Notes: generated from the letters alone by a model not told the origin. A DNA stretch of 64,000 nt from Thermogladius calderae 1633 (GCF_000264495.1 NC_017954.1:620001-684000); one strand, 5' to 3'. Shown: positions 50,621 to 59,647, numbered from the stretch's first letter. Numbers and translations: made by a program.

Positions 50621-51739
50621 GTGACCCCAATTGGAATGGGCGTGAGGATAGACCCGTGGGACTACAGGCTGGTACAGGAATATGACAAGCTGATCACGGT
50701 GTTCGGCATACAGCCCATAGACAACGTGGAGCACTATGAATTACTGAACCACCACTTCTTCAAGAGGCGGATCGTGTTCGGGCACAGAGATCTAGACAAG
50801 TGGCTTGAGGCCTTAAGGAAAGGCGAGAGAGTGGCTGTCTTAACCGGTTTCATGCCGTCCGGTACCCCCCACCTCGGGACTGCCATGGTCTTCGAGGAGC
50901 TCAAGTTCTTCCAGTCTATCGGAGCACACGTCAAAGTAGTCATAGCCGACGCCGAGGCGTACGCTGTGAGACGCGAAGACAGGGAGACGACGATTAAATG
51001 GGGGCTAGAGTTCATAAAGCACGCTATCGCCTGGGGCGTAGACCCGGAGAGAGCGGAGTTCTACTTCCAGACAGCCATGAGAGACTCTTACTACAGGCTG
51101 ATACAGATGTTCTCGAGGAAAGTTACCCTAGCTGAGATGGAGGCCATATACGGGGACTTGTCTCCAGCTAAAGTCATGTCGGCTTTGACTCAAGTAGCAG
51201 ACATCCTCCACTTGCAGTTGGACGAGTTCGGAGGGTACAGGTACGTGCTTGTACCTGTCGGCGTCGACCAGGACCCCCACATTAGGCTAGCACGCGACGT
51301 CGCGGACAGGTTCGAAGGAGAACTCGGGTTAAAGAGGCCTTCTTCGACTTACCACAAGCTCCTTAGAGGGCTGGACGGGAACAAGATGAGTAAGAGCCGT
51401 CCCGACTTCGCTATTTTCCTGGACGACGACGAGGACGTCGTCAAGAAGAAGATCGCCATGGCGCTGACTGGAGGTAGAGCTACAGCTGAGGAGCAGAGGA
51501 GGCTAGGGGGTGAACCCTGGAAGTGCATGGTGTACGAGCTGTACACATACTTCCTCCTAAGCGACGAAGAGCTAAAGGAGATTACTGAGAGCTGCGTTAA
51601 GGGGGGAATCCTATGCGGGGAGTGTAAGAGGCTAGCCTACAGTAAGTTGGTCGAGAAGTTACGTGAACACAAGAAGAGGTACAAGGAGGCCAGCGAGAAG
51701 ATCAACCTCGACAGCATCGTTAAGACGCCCTCCTTCTAG
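50621..51739 (+). CDS. trpS: Tryptophanyl-tRNA synthetase
   Basis: A class I synthetase of archaeal/eukaryotic type: IDPWDYRLVQEYDKLITVFGIQPI at the N-terminus, the HIGH-equivalent SGTPHLGTAMVFEE, GVDQDPHIRLARDVA and the KMSKS loop in LDGNKMSKSRPDFAIFL. The 372-aa length is typical. It starts at GTG 50621, with ATG 50636 as an alternative. Confidence 0.95.
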   Translation: MTPIGMGVRIDPWDYRLVQEYDKLITVFGIQPIDNVEHYELLNHHFFKRRIVFGHRDLDKWLEALRKGERVAVLTGFMPSGTPHLGTAMVFEELKFFQSIGAHVKVVIADAEAYAVRREDRETTIKWGLEFIKHAIAWGVDPERAEFYFQTAMRDSYYRLIQMFSRKVTLAEMEAIYGDLSPAKVMSALTQVADILHLQLDEFGGYRYVLVPVGVDQDPHIRLARDVADRFEGELGLKRPSSTYHKLLRGLDGNKMSKSRPDFAIFLDDDEDVVKKKIAMALTGGRATAEEQRRLGGEPWKCMVYELYTYFLLSDEELKEITESCVKGGILCGECKRLAYSKLVEKLREHKKRYKEASEKINLDSIVKTPSF

Positions 51740-51762
51740 CTCTACCCGTCGGCTCGCTAGCT

Positions 51763-52413
51763 TTATTTCGGGAGTTTTTCGAGGAAGTCTAAGACGGTCT
51801 TGACGGGGTTACTAGACCTGGTGATCGCACCCCCGACGACTATGACGTCCGGCTCGGCCTCTAGAAGCCTCTCAACGTCCTCCAACTTTATACCGCCCGC
51901 TATGCAGTACCTGCCGCCCGTCTCCCTCTTGAACCTGTATGCCTCCTTCACTAGCTCCACGGCCGATAAACCGCGGGCTCTCTGCACGTCGACGCCTATG
52001 TGGAACAAGACGTAGTCTGGGCCCATGCTATACACCTGGACCGCCCGCTCGTAAGGCCTCTGGACGCCTATGAGGTCCACGATCAACGTCTTTTGGTTTG
52101 CCTTCGCGAGCTCGACACCAGCCCTTATCGTAGAGTCGTCGGCTAAGCCGAGCACGGTAGCAGCGTCTGCCCCGCTCTTGAACGCCTCCCCTATTTCCAG
52201 CTCGGCAGCGTCGATGGTCTTGGTGTCGGCTACGACGAACATGTTAGTGGCTTCCTTTATTAACCGCACGGGAATGAGACCCCAGCTCTTAATCAGAGGA
52301 GTCCCAACTTCAAACCACACCCTTCCGTCTCTGACCTCTCTGAAGACTGCCATAACTAGGTCTAGCGCCTTCGTCATGCTGGTAAAGTCTAGGGCTATCT
52401 GCAAGTACGTCAA
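51763..52413 (-). CDS. 3-hexulose-6-phosphate synthase-like protein (OMP decarboxylase superfamily)
   Basis: A 216-aa barrel: LQIALDFTSMTKAL, WFEVGTPLIKSWG, VVADTKTIDAAELEIGEAFKSGADAATVLG, LIVDLIGVQRP and IAGGIKLEDVERLL...VIVVGGAITRSSNP match HPS/KGPDC enzymes. In archaea HPS runs in reverse of the methylotroph reaction, making ribulose-5-phosphate from hexulose-6-phosphate. No phosphohexuloisomerase lies beside it. Confidence 0.88.
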   Translation of the reverse strand: MTYLQIALDFTSMTKALDLVMAVFREVRDGRVWFEVGTPLIKSWGLIPVRLIKEATNMFVVADTKTIDAAELEIGEAFKSGADAATVLGLADDSTIRAGVELAKANQKTLIVDLIGVQRPYERAVQVYSMGPDYVLFHIGVDVQRARGLSAVELVKEAYRFKRETGGRYCIAGGIKLEDVERLLEAEPDVIVVGGAITRSSNPVKTVLDFLEKLPK

Positions 52414-52474
52414 GCAGAGCCCACCGCCCTACATTTATTTTCGCTCAAAAATTAAAACAAGGGGGTGTAGTCGG

Positions 52475-53554
52475 TTGGTCTCCGACCCTGTGTCAATCGC
52501 TAAGAGCGTCGTAGAGCAGGAGTTAAGCCGGCTCTTCGGAGAGGTGGAGTTCGCGGCGAAGCACACTTCTCCAAGGCTGTTCCATTTAACGTGGATAATA
52601 AGGGACTTCACGCTACGTGGTGGGAAGAGGTTTCGGGCCACGCTAGTACTCGCCGGCTTTTGGAGTAGGAGGTGGGGAAGGGAGCTTGACGACGACGTAA
52701 GAAAGGTCATGGCGTCCGTTGAGCTCCTCCAGAGCTACCTCCTCGTCCACGACGACATAATGGACAGAGACGAGATCCGCAGAGGAGGCCCGACAGCCCA
52801 CGCATGGTTCAGGGACGTGTGTGTTAAGGATGGCCTACTCGCAGACTGCCCACACTACGGTATTTCACAGGGAATAACCGCGGGCGACCTACTGGAGTCC
52901 CTCGCTGTGCGGCTCTTATCTTCGACGAGCCCAGACGTGGCGCGTCCTCTGGTTAACAGGTACACGGACGGGTTAATGAAAGTGGCCTTCGGGCAGTACT
53001 TAGATGTCCTTCTGGCGAGCCTCCCACTGGAACTGGTCAGCGAGCAAGACGTAATAACTGTACACACGTTGAAAACAGCTTCGTACACAGTTGAGCTCCC
53101 GCTTCACTTGGGGGCTATAGTCTCGCGCGAGTCGAGCACCAAGCTACTAAACGAGTTGTCGAGCTACGCGATACCGGCTGGCGTGGCATTCCAATTAAGA
53201 GACGACGTAATAGGCTTGTTCGGGAAGACCGAGGTGACGGGGAAGCCTGTTGGTAGTGACGTGGTCCAAAAGAAGAAGACGCTTCTCGTCGTGAAGGCCT
53301 ACGAGTTCGCCGGGGAGAGCGCGAAGGAGAGGCTCAGGGAGATCTACTCGACTGGGAAACAGCCGTCGGTCGACGACGTGAACTTTGTGGTAAGAACTGT
53401 CGAGGAGACGGGCGCGCTAGACTACACTCTGAGAGCCATAGACAGGTATGTGGCGGAAGCGAGTAAAGCGATAGAGGAGATGACCGAGACTTCTCCCGAG
53501 GCTAAGGAGTTCCTCAGGGAGCTGCTCCTTAAAATGGCCTACAGGGAGGTCTAA
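52475..53554 (+). CDS. Isoprenyl diphosphate synthase (GGPP/FGPP-type)
   Basis: It builds the C20/C25 chains of archaeal lipids. It has GGKRFRATLVLA, the first Asp-rich motif VHDDIMDRDEIRRGGPTAH and the second QLRDDVIGLFG; VGSDVVQKKKTLLVVKA follows. The real start is the TTG at 52475, about 20 bp after aaaattaaaac, giving 359 aa. The frame extends far upstream over the HPS-like gene, but that part is antisense shadow. A short insertion around SSTSPDVARPLVNRY varies from bacterial relatives. Confidence 0.92.
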   Translation: MVSDPVSIAKSVVEQELSRLFGEVEFAAKHTSPRLFHLTWIIRDFTLRGGKRFRATLVLAGFWSRRWGRELDDDVRKVMASVELLQSYLLVHDDIMDRDEIRRGGPTAHAWFRDVCVKDGLLADCPHYGISQGITAGDLLESLAVRLLSSTSPDVARPLVNRYTDGLMKVAFGQYLDVLLASLPLELVSEQDVITVHTLKTASYTVELPLHLGAIVSRESSTKLLNELSSYAIPAGVAFQLRDDVIGLFGKTEVTGKPVGSDVVQKKKTLLVVKAYEFAGESAKERLREIYSTGKQPSVDDVNFVVRTVEETGALDYTLRAIDRYVAEASKAIEEMTETSPEAKEFLRELLLKMAYREV

Positions 53555-53562
53555 CTCCGAGC

Positions 53563-53814
53563 CTAAGCCTCGCCCCGCCTCCTCTTACTCAGTATTTCGT
53601 ATATCTCTTCAGGCTTCAATGTCGGGGTTTTAACAAAAATGTAACCAACGTAGGCGACCGAGACCAGCACGAGCGTGACGATCACGTACACTGTTAGGTC
53701 GATCACCTTCGACCTTAATTCGAAAGGAGCGAAAAATACCAGGTATGTGTAAAACACGAACATTGTCACCGATGTAGCGATCATAAGCCAGCCTTGAAAA
53801 GCCCTCTTATTCAA
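53563..53814 (-). CDS. Small two-span membrane protein
   Basis: An 83-aa protein with two hydrophobic helices (WLMIATSVTMFVFYTYLVFF and LTVYVIVTLVLVSVAYVGYIF) and a basic cytoplasmic tail (LSKRRRGEA). No family is recognised. It starts with TTG and converges on the prenyl synthase gene with 8 bp between. Confidence 0.7.
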   Translation of the reverse strand: MNKRAFQGWLMIATSVTMFVFYTYLVFFAPFELRSKVIDLTVYVIVTLVLVSVAYVGYIFVKTPTLKPEEIYEILSKRRRGEA

Positions 53815-53890
53815 AACCCTTCCACCTAATCGTCAGGGAGACTTAATATAGACTACATTAATAAGTGTTAAGCGTGCGAAGTGTCAGGTA

Positions 53891-54139
53891 ATGGGACGAA
53901 GAAGAGGGGAGATAGAGGAGGTACTGCGAAGGGTCTTCTTCTCGGGTCATCGTAGTGAGTACATCGTATACATCCTGGATAGGACGCCTGAGGGCGAGAG
54001 CTTGAAGGCTATACCTGCCGACTCTATAGACGACGTGAGAGGAGGCTACATATATACTAAAGGGAATGTCATACCTTTCCACAGGGTTCTAGAAGTAAGG
54101 GATGTAAAGGGGAGGGTCATCTATACTCGGAAAAAATAA
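53891..54139 (+). CDS. UPF0248/DUF504 family protein
   Basis: An 82-aa protein with IEEVLRRVFF, YIVYILDRTPEGESLKAIPADSI, GGYIYTKGNVIPFHRVLEVRDVKGRVIYTR, the full DUF504 pattern. The function is unknown but it is widely conserved in archaea, often near RNA-processing genes. It starts with ATG. Confidence 0.9.
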   Translation: MGRRRGEIEEVLRRVFFSGHRSEYIVYILDRTPEGESLKAIPADSIDDVRGGYIYTKGNVIPFHRVLEVRDVKGRVIYTRKK

Positions 54140-54142
54140 GGC

Positions 54143-55420
54143 CTAGATCCAGCCTCTGAGCTTCATTGCCTTAACGACCCTGTCGACAGCGATCGCGTAG
54201 GCGGCAGTCCTCATCGGGTACTGTCTGTACTTCTTCTCCCACTCGTCGAACACCTTGTTGAAGTTCTGCGTCATCATCTTGTCAAGCCTCGCTAGCGCTT
54301 CGTCGTCCGTCAGCCAGCAGCCCATCCTGTTGTGACTCCACTCTATCCAGCTCATGACTACTCCTCCAGCGTTAGCCAGTACGTCGGGGACTACAATAAC
54401 ATCCTTCTTGTGGAGGATCTCGTCGGCTTCAGGAGTCGTAGGCCCGTTAGCGCCCTCGACAACAAGCTTTGCTTTAATGTTCGGCGCGTTCTCCCTCGTG
54501 ATCACGTTCTCGATGGCGGCGGGCACGATTATGTCTACTGGTAGCTCGAATATCGCCTTGTCGTTAGTGAACACCTTGACGTCGCCGCTCTTGTAGTCAA
54601 TAACTCTCCCGGTCTTCTCCTTGACCTCCATAACCTCTTTCACCTTCAGTCCTTTCGGGTCGTACACCACACCGCTAGTATCGCTCACGGCTACTACTGT
54701 GGCGCCCCACTGCGACAGGTACCTCGCCGCGTGACCACCCACGTTACCAAAGCCGTGGACTGCCACGGTCTTGCCCTCCAGTCCTCCAAGCCACTTCTTG
54801 GCCGCCTCCCTGACGCCGAGTGCCACGCCGTAGCCGGTGGACACTAACCTGACGGCTAGCCCTCCCAGCTCGGCCGGCTTCGCTGTTACGACCCCCCACG
54901 CATTGTACCCTACTAACTTACTGTACTCGTCGTAGTACCACGCCATGGTCTGGGGGTTAGTGTACACGTCTGGTGCCGGTATGTCGACGTCGGGGCCAAC
55001 CTCTTTAGCGATAGCCGCGAAGAACTTCCTGCTGAGCTCTTCCAACTCTCGCGCTGACAAGGTCTTGGGGTTGACCCGTACAGCGCCCTTGCCACCCCCG
55101 TACGGTATCCCCGCAAGGGCGTTCTTCCAAGTCATCCACATAGACAGCGCCACGGTCTCTCCGGCTGTGGCGTTTTCGCTGTACCTTATACCGCCTTTGT
55201 ACGGCCCTAGGGCGCTGTTGTGTTGGCTCCTCCACCCGATGAAGGACTCTACTTTCCCGTTATCTCTTTTGACGGTGATCCTGACCTGGACTAGCTTCTC
55301 GGGGTGTCTCAAGACCTCCACTATTTCCTCGGGGAGGCCGAGTATGGACGCGGACTGTTTCAGTTGCTGGACGGCTTGCTGGTACACGGGGTCGTTCTCG
55401 TATAGAGTCGCCAAGCTCAT
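54143..55420 (-). CDS. gdhA: Glutamate dehydrogenase
   Basis: A 425-aa hexameric enzyme that interconverts glutamate and 2-oxoglutarate plus ammonia, central to peptide catabolism. Motifs: GWRSQHNSALGPYKGGIRYSENAT, MTWKNALAGIPYGGGKGAVRVNPK (catalytic Lys), DIPAPDVYTNPQTMAW, VAVHGFGNVGGHAARYL (dinucleotide-binding) and VEGANGPTTPEAD. It starts with ATG, with the TATA-like tatttatat upstream (about 55457-55465). Confidence 0.96.
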   Translation of the reverse strand: MSLATLYENDPVYQQAVQQLKQSASILGLPEEIVEVLRHPEKLVQVRITVKRDNGKVESFIGWRSQHNSALGPYKGGIRYSENATAGETVALSMWMTWKNALAGIPYGGGKGAVRVNPKTLSARELEELSRKFFAAIAKEVGPDVDIPAPDVYTNPQTMAWYYDEYSKLVGYNAWGVVTAKPAELGGLAVRLVSTGYGVALGVREAAKKWLGGLEGKTVAVHGFGNVGGHAARYLSQWGATVVAVSDTSGVVYDPKGLKVKEVMEVKEKTGRVIDYKSGDVKVFTNDKAIFELPVDIIVPAAIENVITRENAPNIKAKLVVEGANGPTTPEADEILHKKDVIVVPDVLANAGGVVMSWIEWSHNRMGCWLTDDEALARLDKMMTQNFNKVFDEWEKKYRQYPMRTAAYAIAVDRVVKAMKLRGWI

Positions 55421-55488
55421 ATATAGGCACCTCGAAGTCGAATATAGCTGTCTTACATATAAATACTTTACATGTGCTTAGGCCGCGC

Positions 55489-55537
55489 TCAGCCCTCACA
55501 CGGTTCTTCACAAATCCGAACCGAAGTCGCTCATCAT
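55489..55537 (-). ncRNA. C/D-box guide RNA candidate
   Basis: On the minus strand: box C ATGATGA (55537-55531), 12-nt guide GCGACTTCGGTT, D' box CGGA, 3-nt spacer, C' box GTGAAGA (55511-55505), 12-nt guide ACCGTGTGAGGG and box D CTGA (55492-55489). Total 49 nt. Both 12-nt spacers match the strict geometry of archaeal C/D methylation guides. Targets would be CCCTCACACGGT and AACCGAAGTCGC, not identified. The terminal stem is poor. It lies between gdhA and the nicotinamidase gene. Confidence 0.5.
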
Positions 55538-55571
55538 CAAGGATATTTACTTACACAAGACTGTTATATTC

Positions 55572-56132
55572 GTGGTGGCGTTTTTGAAACCCGCCCTGGT
55601 AATAGTCGACATGGTACACGAGTTCGTGAGGGGTAGGCTGAGGAGCCCGCAGGCCGAGCAGATAGTCCCGGTTATAAGGAGACTGATCGAAGTTGCGAGG
55701 TCCTGTAAAGCGCCTGTCATACACGTCGTCGACAGACACCTACCTTTTGACCACGAGCTGAGGTTGTGGGGCCCCCACTCCCTTGTCGGCTCGCCGGAGT
55801 CGCGGATCGTGGAAGAGCTCCAGCCTATCGATGGGGAGTACGTGTTCGGGAAGAGGTTCTATAGCGGTTTCAGGGACACCGGGTTAGACAATGCTTTGAG
55901 AGACCTCGGAGTAGACACGCTAGTGGTGACGGGGATACACACCCACATCTGCGTGCTCCACACTGTAGGGGACGCCTTCTACCACGGCTACAACGTCTAC
56001 GTCGTCAGAGACGGTGTAGCCGCCTTCAGTGAGAGAGACCACGAGTACGCGCTAGAATACATGAAAAGCATATACGGTGCCAAGATCGTCGACTCGGCGA
56101 AAGCTGCGGATGTACTATGCGGGAGGCAGTAG
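55572..56132 (+). CDS. pncA: Nicotinamidase / isochorismatase-family hydrolase
   Basis: A 186-aa enzyme: LVIVDMVHEFVRG gives the catalytic Asp, HVVDRHLP the metal-site region, VFGKRFYSGF the catalytic Lys and VVTGIHTHICVLHT the nucleophilic Cys. It would convert nicotinamide to nicotinate for the phosphoribosyltransferase at 33746-34930. It starts with GTG. Its 3' end overlaps the next gene by 16 bp. Confidence 0.9.
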   Translation: MVAFLKPALVIVDMVHEFVRGRLRSPQAEQIVPVIRRLIEVARSCKAPVIHVVDRHLPFDHELRLWGPHSLVGSPESRIVEELQPIDGEYVFGKRFYSGFRDTGLDNALRDLGVDTLVVTGIHTHICVLHTVGDAFYHGYNVYVVRDGVAAFSERDHEYALEYMKSIYGAKIVDSAKAADVLCGRQ

Positions 56133-56716
56133 GAGAGATAGACTGCCAAGCCCTAATCGAACTCTACCGCTCGGTCAAGGAGCATTTTGATGAAGACCCC
56201 GCCATAGCTCTATCAACGATCGCTCTGTACAAGTTCGAGGGGGTAGGACGGGTCTACATATCGAAGTTCCTAAACGTGCCAGAGAGGAGGGTGAGGCGTG
56301 TCGTCGAATCGTTGTCAAAGCTAGGGGAGAAAGAGTACGAGGCTCTAATGAGGGTCTTGCACAGCATTAAAGTCGACAGGATGACTGTTGGTCACTACGA
56401 GGTGACTACGTTCCACCCGTTCAACCCGCGTCTCGTAGAGTGTGTCGCCGAGAAAGTCGTCTACTTCAGGGACCTCTTGGTCATAAACCTAGGGGATTTC
56501 AAGCGCCTTTTTATGATAGGAGTCAAAACCGGACGGTTGCTTTTCCCGCTCGTCCCTGACGAGATATCGAGGAGTTTCGTGGAGCCCCTAGAACCAGCTA
56601 CATCGCCTAATTCTATCGTAATCGTCTGGTCGTCCCCCCACTCATTGGTAGACGAAGCGTCCGTCTTGGTCAGTCTGTCAAACCTGTGTAAGGGTTACTG
56701 TGTCAAGACAGGGTAG
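56117..56716 (+). CDS. Unknown 199-aa protein with N-terminal helix-turn-helix-like region
   Basis: Residues 27-75 (AIALSTIALYKFEGVGRVYISKFLNVPERRVRRVVESLSKLG) read like a winged helix, and the C-terminal half is an alpha/beta domain with no recognised motif. This layout resembles DUF4443-type archaeal regulators. The start overlaps the nicotinamidase stop by 16 bp, so they are co-translated; it could be a regulator of NAD salvage. It converges on the ABC ATPase gene. Confidence 0.6.
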   Translation: MREAVGEIDCQALIELYRSVKEHFDEDPAIALSTIALYKFEGVGRVYISKFLNVPERRVRRVVESLSKLGEKEYEALMRVLHSIKVDRMTVGHYEVTTFHPFNPRLVECVAEKVVYFRDLLVINLGDFKRLFMIGVKTGRLLFPLVPDEISRSFVEPLEPATSPNSIVIVWSSPHSLVDEASVLVSLSNLCKGYCVKTG

Positions 56717-57476
56717 TCGAGTAGTCTGGTATTAACATGCTCCTACCCGAAAGGGTGGTCGCGACCAGCCGTGTCTTGAAAACTCTTTCGAGGGTACTTA
56801 CATGCTCGGTTAGTTCTTCGGCTTTGAAGTCTCTTAGTACGATACCCTTGTCGAGCAGTACAATCCTGTCGCACACTAGTGAGGCGAAGACTGGGTCGTG
56901 GGTAGACACGGTGACTAGTTTATCCACCGCGATACTCTTGACTAGTATGGATAGGCGGGACTTGTTGTAGAGGTCTAAATGAGTGTCTGGCTCGTCTAAG
57001 AGGACAACGAGAGGGTCTTTGACGAGGGCCATTGCCAGTAATACTTTTTGGAGCTCGCCGCTACTCAACTCGTTAAGTGCTCTGTCGAGCAGGTCTGTAA
57101 CACCTAATATCCGGCTCACCTTCTCGACATACTCGAAGTCTTTTTCGGTGTAGAAAAAGCCCGGCGAGCAGGGGTACCTCGCACTCAACAGAGCCTCTCT
57201 CACTCTTAGCTTTATGGAGCTTGGTCGAATGTCCGTGACGTAACTTACGAACCTGTGGATGTCCCGCTTATCGATCTTAACACCTCCCGCGGTGATCGAT
57301 ATGTTGCCCTTATAGTTCACGATGCCGGCGACAGCCCTCAACAGGCTGCTTTTGCCCGCCCCGTTTGGGCCTAGAACACAGTTAACCACACCGTTCTGGA
57401 ACCTCAGCTTGTCGACTTTCAGCGCGGTCACGCCACCGTATTCCACGGTGAGGCTTGTTACGTCGACTACTATCAT
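56703..57476 (-). CDS. ABC transporter ATPase (BtuD/FecE type)
   Basis: A 257-aa cytoplasmic ATPase: Walker A VLGPNGAGKSSLLRAVAG, signature LSSGELQKVLLAMAL, Walker B PLVVLLDEPDTHLDL and the switch VSTHDP. It overlaps the permease gene by 4 bp. The gene order (binding protein, permease, ATPase) is typical of cobalamin or iron-chelate uptake. The corrinoid enzymes at 11106-15245 make cobalamin a plausible cargo. Confidence 0.92.
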   Translation of the reverse strand: MIVVDVTSLTVEYGGVTALKVDKLRFQNGVVNCVLGPNGAGKSSLLRAVAGIVNYKGNISITAGGVKIDKRDIHRFVSYVTDIRPSSIKLRVREALLSARYPCSPGFFYTEKDFEYVEKVSRILGVTDLLDRALNELSSGELQKVLLAMALVKDPLVVLLDEPDTHLDLYNKSRLSILVKSIAVDKLVTVSTHDPVFASLVCDRIVLLDKGIVLRDFKAEELTEHVSTLERVFKTRLVATTLSGRSMLIPDYSTTLS

Positions 57477-58441
57477 CTCGAACCACGCACTTCACGGATC
57501 AGTAGCCCGAGGAAGAATAGCCCCCCTAGTGCCGAGACAACGCCCCCTGCTGGCACCTCGCCCACGCTGGCTACCAGAGCTTTCCTCGCGATCAGATCTG
57601 TTGCCAGAAGCAAAGTACCAGACGTCACTGACGAGTACATTATGACGACTCTGTTGTCGCTCGTCTTTGTCAAAAGCCTTGTGAGGTTCGGTGTTATAAG
57701 ACCCACGAACCCGATCGTACCGAAGAAACCGACAACAACACTGGCTACACCCCCCGCTATGAGGGTTGACAGGAGTCGAGTGATAGACGGCTCAACGCCG
57801 AGTTGCCTGGAGTAAATGTCGCCGAGTAGGAGCACGTTCAACCTCTTGGCGAGTAGAACATAGCTCACTAAAACGACCGCTGTTGCTGCTATCAGGTACG
57901 GCATGTACTCTCTTGAAGGGGTGACAAAGGAGCCCAATAGGAGTGCTTGAGCGTAGGGCTGTTTCTCAAGTATGTAGTATGACAACAGGAATGAAGCACC
58001 CGAGAAAACGCTTGCGACGCCTACTCCCGACAAAATGTAGGACACCTCGCTTCCTCCCAGGAGGTTCGCGATGCTTATAGAGAGCAGAAGACCGCTCAAC
58101 CCGCCCGCGAGGCTTGAGGCGGCAACCTCGGTTATGTCGACAACGCCCGCGACAGCTATGGTTAGATATGCGGCGAACAGAGACGTCGAGCCAACACCCA
58201 AAACGTAGTGGTCTACGAGCGGGTTCCTGAGGGATGCTTGAAGGACGCTACCGGCAAAGCCGAGTATAAACCCCGAGAGAAACGCGTAGAGGTCTCTGTG
58301 AAATCTGTAGTCCCTTAGAACCGCCGGGATGGGATTGACGAAATCTACCAGGTACACAATTAGAACAGTGGTGACCAGTATCAGGGTATTGACAAGGAGC
58401 GATCTCCAAAAAACGATTTTGTCATTGTAGACTCCGGTCAT
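57473..58441 (-). CDS. FecCD/BtuC-type ABC permease
   Basis: A 322-aa protein with about nine or ten membrane helices. FILGFAGSVLQASLRNPLVDHYVLGVGSTSLF, FIGLITPNLTRLL-like FVGLITPNLTRLLTKT and GEVPAGGVVSALGGLFFLGLL are the family signatures for B12 and siderophore importers. It sits between the substrate-binding protein and ATPase genes, 4 bp from each. Confidence 0.93.
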   Translation of the reverse strand: MTGVYNDKIVFWRSLLVNTLILVTTVLIVYLVDFVNPIPAVLRDYRFHRDLYAFLSGFILGFAGSVLQASLRNPLVDHYVLGVGSTSLFAAYLTIAVAGVVDITEVAASSLAGGLSGLLLSISIANLLGGSEVSYILSGVGVASVFSGASFLLSYYILEKQPYAQALLLGSFVTPSREYMPYLIAATAVVLVSYVLLAKRLNVLLLGDIYSRQLGVEPSITRLLSTLIAGGVASVVVGFFGTIGFVGLITPNLTRLLTKTSDNRVVIMYSSVTSGTLLLATDLIARKALVASVGEVPAGGVVSALGGLFFLGLLIREVRGSR

Positions 58442-58445
58442 AAAC

Positions 58446-59585
58446 TCAGCCTTTCTTGGTCCGCCTCCCCGTCAGCAACCCGGCTGCGAACGCTATGACG
58501 AGAGAAGACACTACTAACGCTAGGACCCAGCTGGACTGGTACGTTGTTTTCTCGATCGTAATAGTCATCGTGAAAGTCGACGTCTCGGTCTTAGTCTCCG
58601 TGTACGTCACTGTTGCCGTTTGTGGAGTAGTAGTCGTAGTAGGCAGTGGTACCGCTTTACTCAAGGCGTCGTAGAGTACGCTGGGTACTAGGGCTACTAG
58701 TGGTGAGGGCCTACTTAGTATGTCTGTCTCCGTGGAATTCAAGTAAACTACCTTGGCACCCAGGCTAGCTAGACCACTTTTTTCCACGTCTTCACGGGTG
58801 ACCCCCATAGAGGCCACGATGACCACGTCTGGTCTCCAAGCGGCAATATCCTCGATGCTCACAGCTCTCCATCCGTAGGATCCGGCGGCGTTCTTGAGTC
58901 CCAGCCTGGACACGAGGTCGTTGAAGTACGTTGACTTGCCAGCTACCCAAATACCCTGGTATATCCCCACTACGTACAAGACGCTTAACCCAGCGTATCC
59001 GCTTAGCAGTCTCTTACCTTCATTTAACTGGGCTTCTATGTTGTTTATTAGTTTGGTTGCCTCGCCCGTTCTGTTGAAGATCAGCCCTATCGTGTATATG
59101 TCCGAGTAGACGTCTTCGATACTGGTGGCACTACCTCCCTTTAAGTATACTACAGTGAGGTTGTACTCGACGAAGGTGTTCAGGAGTGGTCTGTGCGCAC
59201 CAGCGTCTGCTAGGACTAGGCCTGGCTGGAGTGACAGGATTTTCTCGATGCTTATCGCACTCCACCAGTAACCGCCTACATCGGTCACGTTTCTGGACTG
59301 GAACTGACTAGAGGCGTTCATAAACCAGTCGCTGTAGGAGTAGTGGTCTACGCCGACTATCTCGTTAGAGAGGTTCAACGCAAGTAGCGTCTCCGTGATA
59401 GACGGGGACAACGAGACTACTCTCTGTGGCGTACGCGTCAGGTTGACAACTCTGCCGAGCGCGTCGGTGATCGTCAGCGTACTCGCGTGCGATACGGCGG
59501 ATAACTCCGTTACGTGATAAAGCGCGAGGGCTGTGAACACCAGTAGCAGCAACGCCTTCTCTTGCTTGGACATTTCGTCCAACAC
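58446..59585 (-). CDS. Substrate-binding protein of a cobalamin/iron-chelate ABC importer
   Basis: A 379-aa protein with an N-terminal hydrophobic signal or anchor (ALLLLVFTALALYH), the periplasmic-binding fold of BtuF/FepB (TDALGRVVNLTRTPQRVVSLSPSITETLLAL, GVDHYSYS, VGGYWWSAISIEKILSLQPGLVLAD), then a Thr-rich stalk (TTTTTPQTATVTYTETKTETSTF) and a C-terminal membrane helix with the basic end GRRTKKG. Anchored, stalked binding proteins are typical of archaea. ATG 59573 is a likely start. Confidence 0.9.
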   Translation of the reverse strand: MLDEMSKQEKALLLLVFTALALYHVTELSAVSHASTLTITDALGRVVNLTRTPQRVVSLSPSITETLLALNLSNEIVGVDHYSYSDWFMNASSQFQSRNVTDVGGYWWSAISIEKILSLQPGLVLADAGAHRPLLNTFVEYNLTVVYLKGGSATSIEDVYSDIYTIGLIFNRTGEATKLINNIEAQLNEGKRLLSGYAGLSVLYVVGIYQGIWVAGKSTYFNDLVSRLGLKNAAGSYGWRAVSIEDIAAWRPDVVIVASMGVTREDVEKSGLASLGAKVVYLNSTETDILSRPSPLVALVPSVLYDALSKAVPLPTTTTTPQTATVTYTETKTETSTFTMTITIEKTTYQSSWVLALVVSSLVIAFAAGLLTGRRTKKG

Positions 59586-59647
59586 CCTGGCTAATTGAAA
59601 TACCCCCGGGACCTTAAAAGCGTTGACTCAGCTAGGCCATTGCGTCG

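Noticed and set aside
52070-52474. Upstream part of the long open frame ending at 53554
   Set aside because: It is antisense to the well-supported HPS-like gene, and the family start and promoter place the real prenyl synthase start at 52475.
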